A stretch of DNA of 64,000 nt from RI-231 sp041394905 (lineage in GTDB: Bacteria > Acidobacteriota > Terriglobia > Bryobacterales > UBA6623), in contig JAWKHJ010000007.1 in the NCBI GenBank assembly GCA_041394905.1, positions 1-64,000 on the forward strand, read 5' to 3'. The notes below the pieces were generated by a model that was given only the letters and a program-made list of their open reading frames with translations, was not told the origin of the DNA and did not search any database. The stretch's first letter is position 1. Every line of letters begins with the position of its first letter. Shown in pieces: positions 63,083 through 64,000 of this stretch. Made by a program: the position numbers and the translations under genes.

Positions 63083-64000
63083 ATGATGCAATGGCTTTCG
63101 CTCTCAAGGCTTGCAGTGCTCGCGGCGCTTTTTGGCGCAACGGGACCGCTTCCGGCGCAGAGCTTGATCCACACGAGCATGGGCGGCGGCGAGCCCTACC
63201 TGAGCCACAGCGATGCTGCGGTGCTGGGCGCTGAAGCCAAACGCAATGACCTGCCCTGCCAAGTCGAGCCGCTCGACCCGAACCTGCAATACGACCTGAC
63301 TTTCCAAGCCGGCTACGTCGCCCGCGTGCCGCTGGCCGCGCTAGCCGGCAAGGGCAACGAGTTGCGCGTGCTCTTCCGCATTCAATCGCTCGAGCCCGAG
63401 GTTGGCGAGCCCGTCTACTTCCGCGAGCACTACAGCGTCCCGGCGATCGAGCCGGACGCCCAAGGCGAGGCCACTTTGCCGGGGAAGTATCGCCTCGGGC
63501 CCGGGCGCTACAAAGTGTCGTGGCTGATGCGCGACCGCGCGGAAAAAGTTTGCGCCAGCTCGTGGGAGGTCCGCGCGGAGACGCTCGAAGGCTTCGAGAA
63601 GTTGGCGGCTAGCCCCGACGCCGCCAAGATCTCGGAATGGAGCGAGGAAATCTTCGACGAAGATCCGCCGATCCGCAGAGCGAGCGGCAAGCTGCTGCAC
63701 ATCAAGATGATGGTGAGCTTCTCGCCGGTGGATCTTTCCAAGGTGAAGCTCAGCGAATACGACATGCGCGCAGTCGTTTCGATGTTGCGCGTGTTGGCTC
63801 GCGAACCACAGATTGGCGAGTTGAGCATCGTGGCCTACAACGCCCACGAGGAGCGGGTCGTCTACCAGACCAAGCGCGAGACGCGGATCGATTTCAAGGA
63901 ACTCGGCGAGGCGGTGCAAGACAGCCTGAGCGGCATGGTCAACATCGACCAGCTACAGGACAAGCAGAGCGGTGAGAAATTTCTCAAGACATTGTTCGAG
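63083..64000 (+). CDS. Secreted protein with possible vWA-like C-terminal region (3' truncated by window edge)
   Basis: The frame runs from ATG 63083 (or 63086) off the right edge, giving 306 residues. The signal peptide is MMQWLSLSRLAVLAALFG-like, ending 'PLPAQS'. Residues about 60-190 look like an all-beta domain ('LQYDLTFQAGYVARVPLAA', 'RYRLGPGRYKVSWLMRDRA' in part). From about 215 a beta-alpha-beta pattern appears: 'LLHIKMMVSFSPVDLSK', 'MRAVVSMLRVLAREP' and 'ELSIVAYNAHEERVVYQ', which resembles the start of a vWA-type fold without a clear DxSxS site. I do not recognise the family with certainty; acidobacterial secreted proteins of this style are known. It has its own promoter. Confidence 0.7.
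   Translation, partial: MMQWLSLSRLAVLAALFGATGPLPAQSLIHTSMGGGEPYLSHSDAAVLGAEAKRNDLPCQVEPLDPNLQYDLTFQAGYVARVPLAALAGKGNELRVLFRIQSLEPEVGEPVYFREHYSVPAIEPDAQGEATLPGKYRLGPGRYKVSWLMRDRAEKVCASSWEVRAETLEGFEKLAASPDAAKISEWSEEIFDEDPPIRRASGKLLHIKMMVSFSPVDLSKVKLSEYDMRAVVSMLRVLAREPQIGELSIVAYNAHEERVVYQTKRETRIDFKELGEAVQDSLSGMVNIDQLQDKQSGEKFLKTLFE

Overview
The window is high-GC bacterial chromosome that looks like an acidobacterium of the Bryobacterales/Solibacter kind. The evidence is gene content: two very large outer-membrane receptors with a carboxypeptidase-regulatory-like N-terminus (17792-21265 and 53765-56923, both minus), Tat-exported Gfo/Idh/MocA and PQQ enzymes, a secreted PIG-L hydrolase, a sulfatase, a lactonase-type beta-propeller, and a short phenylalanyl-tRNA synthetase beta chain. 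No phylogenetic test was possible. Frame conservation is patchy. Long stretches (17.8-30 kb, 45-59 kb) are intact, while 4.7-13.9 kb, 30.4-36.5 kb and 58.9-59.9 kb carry many single-base frameshifts in otherwise recognisable genes. I read these mostly as consensus errors in a draft assembly, though real decay cannot be excluded.

Layout. 1-3.1 kb is a tight plus-strand cluster: the end of a PQQ-alcohol-system periplasmic binding protein, a YVTN beta-propeller, a MauG-type di-heme cytochrome and a LolD-type ABC ATPase. 3.2-4.6 kb holds a flotillin. 4.7-7.85 kb holds two broken carboxypeptidase-regulatory-like secreted proteins, and 7.85-9.0 kb a GT21 glycosyltransferase. 9.07-12.7 kb (minus) is the most interesting locus: a broken, roughly 1200-residue STAND-type NTPase with an N-terminal nuclease-like segment and a C-terminal array of near-identical 34-residue helical repeats, the architecture of Avs-type antiphage sensors. 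12.7-17.6 kb holds a PIG-L hydrolase, a PQQ dehydrogenase coupled to a pentaheme cytochrome, and a lactonase-like propeller.

17.8-22.3 kb pairs a TonB/Oar-type receptor with an IclR regulator; related palindromes lie upstream of both genes. 22.4-22.8 kb is the RNase P RNA. Then come a thioredoxin-like protein, a lipoprotein with three fused RidA domains, an amidohydrolase, isocitrate dehydrogenase and gamma-glutamyltransferase. 30-36.5 kb is accessory: a DUF4440 protein, a sulfatase, an FMN hydroxy-acid oxidase, a Doc toxin-antitoxin pair, a sialidase-like protein and rsmI. 36.6-41.3 kb encodes a large secreted protein and two cyclophilins.

41.3-45.3 kb (minus) is a compact regulon with two ECF sigma factors, their anti-sigma partners and several small membrane proteins. 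It is followed by nrdR, a secreted oxidoreductase, a CDGSH protein and an ethylene-receptor-like histidine kinase. 49.3-53.2 kb is the rpmI-rplT-pheS-pheT operon. The right end holds a DUF2200 protein, a second large receptor, a GNAT enzyme, Gfo/Idh, a UPF0102 protein, a GalT-like protein, a LytS-type kinase, ribA, a radical SAM protein and the start of a secreted protein with a possible vWA-like fold. I recognised no tRNA, rRNA, CRISPR array, insertion sequence or prophage.
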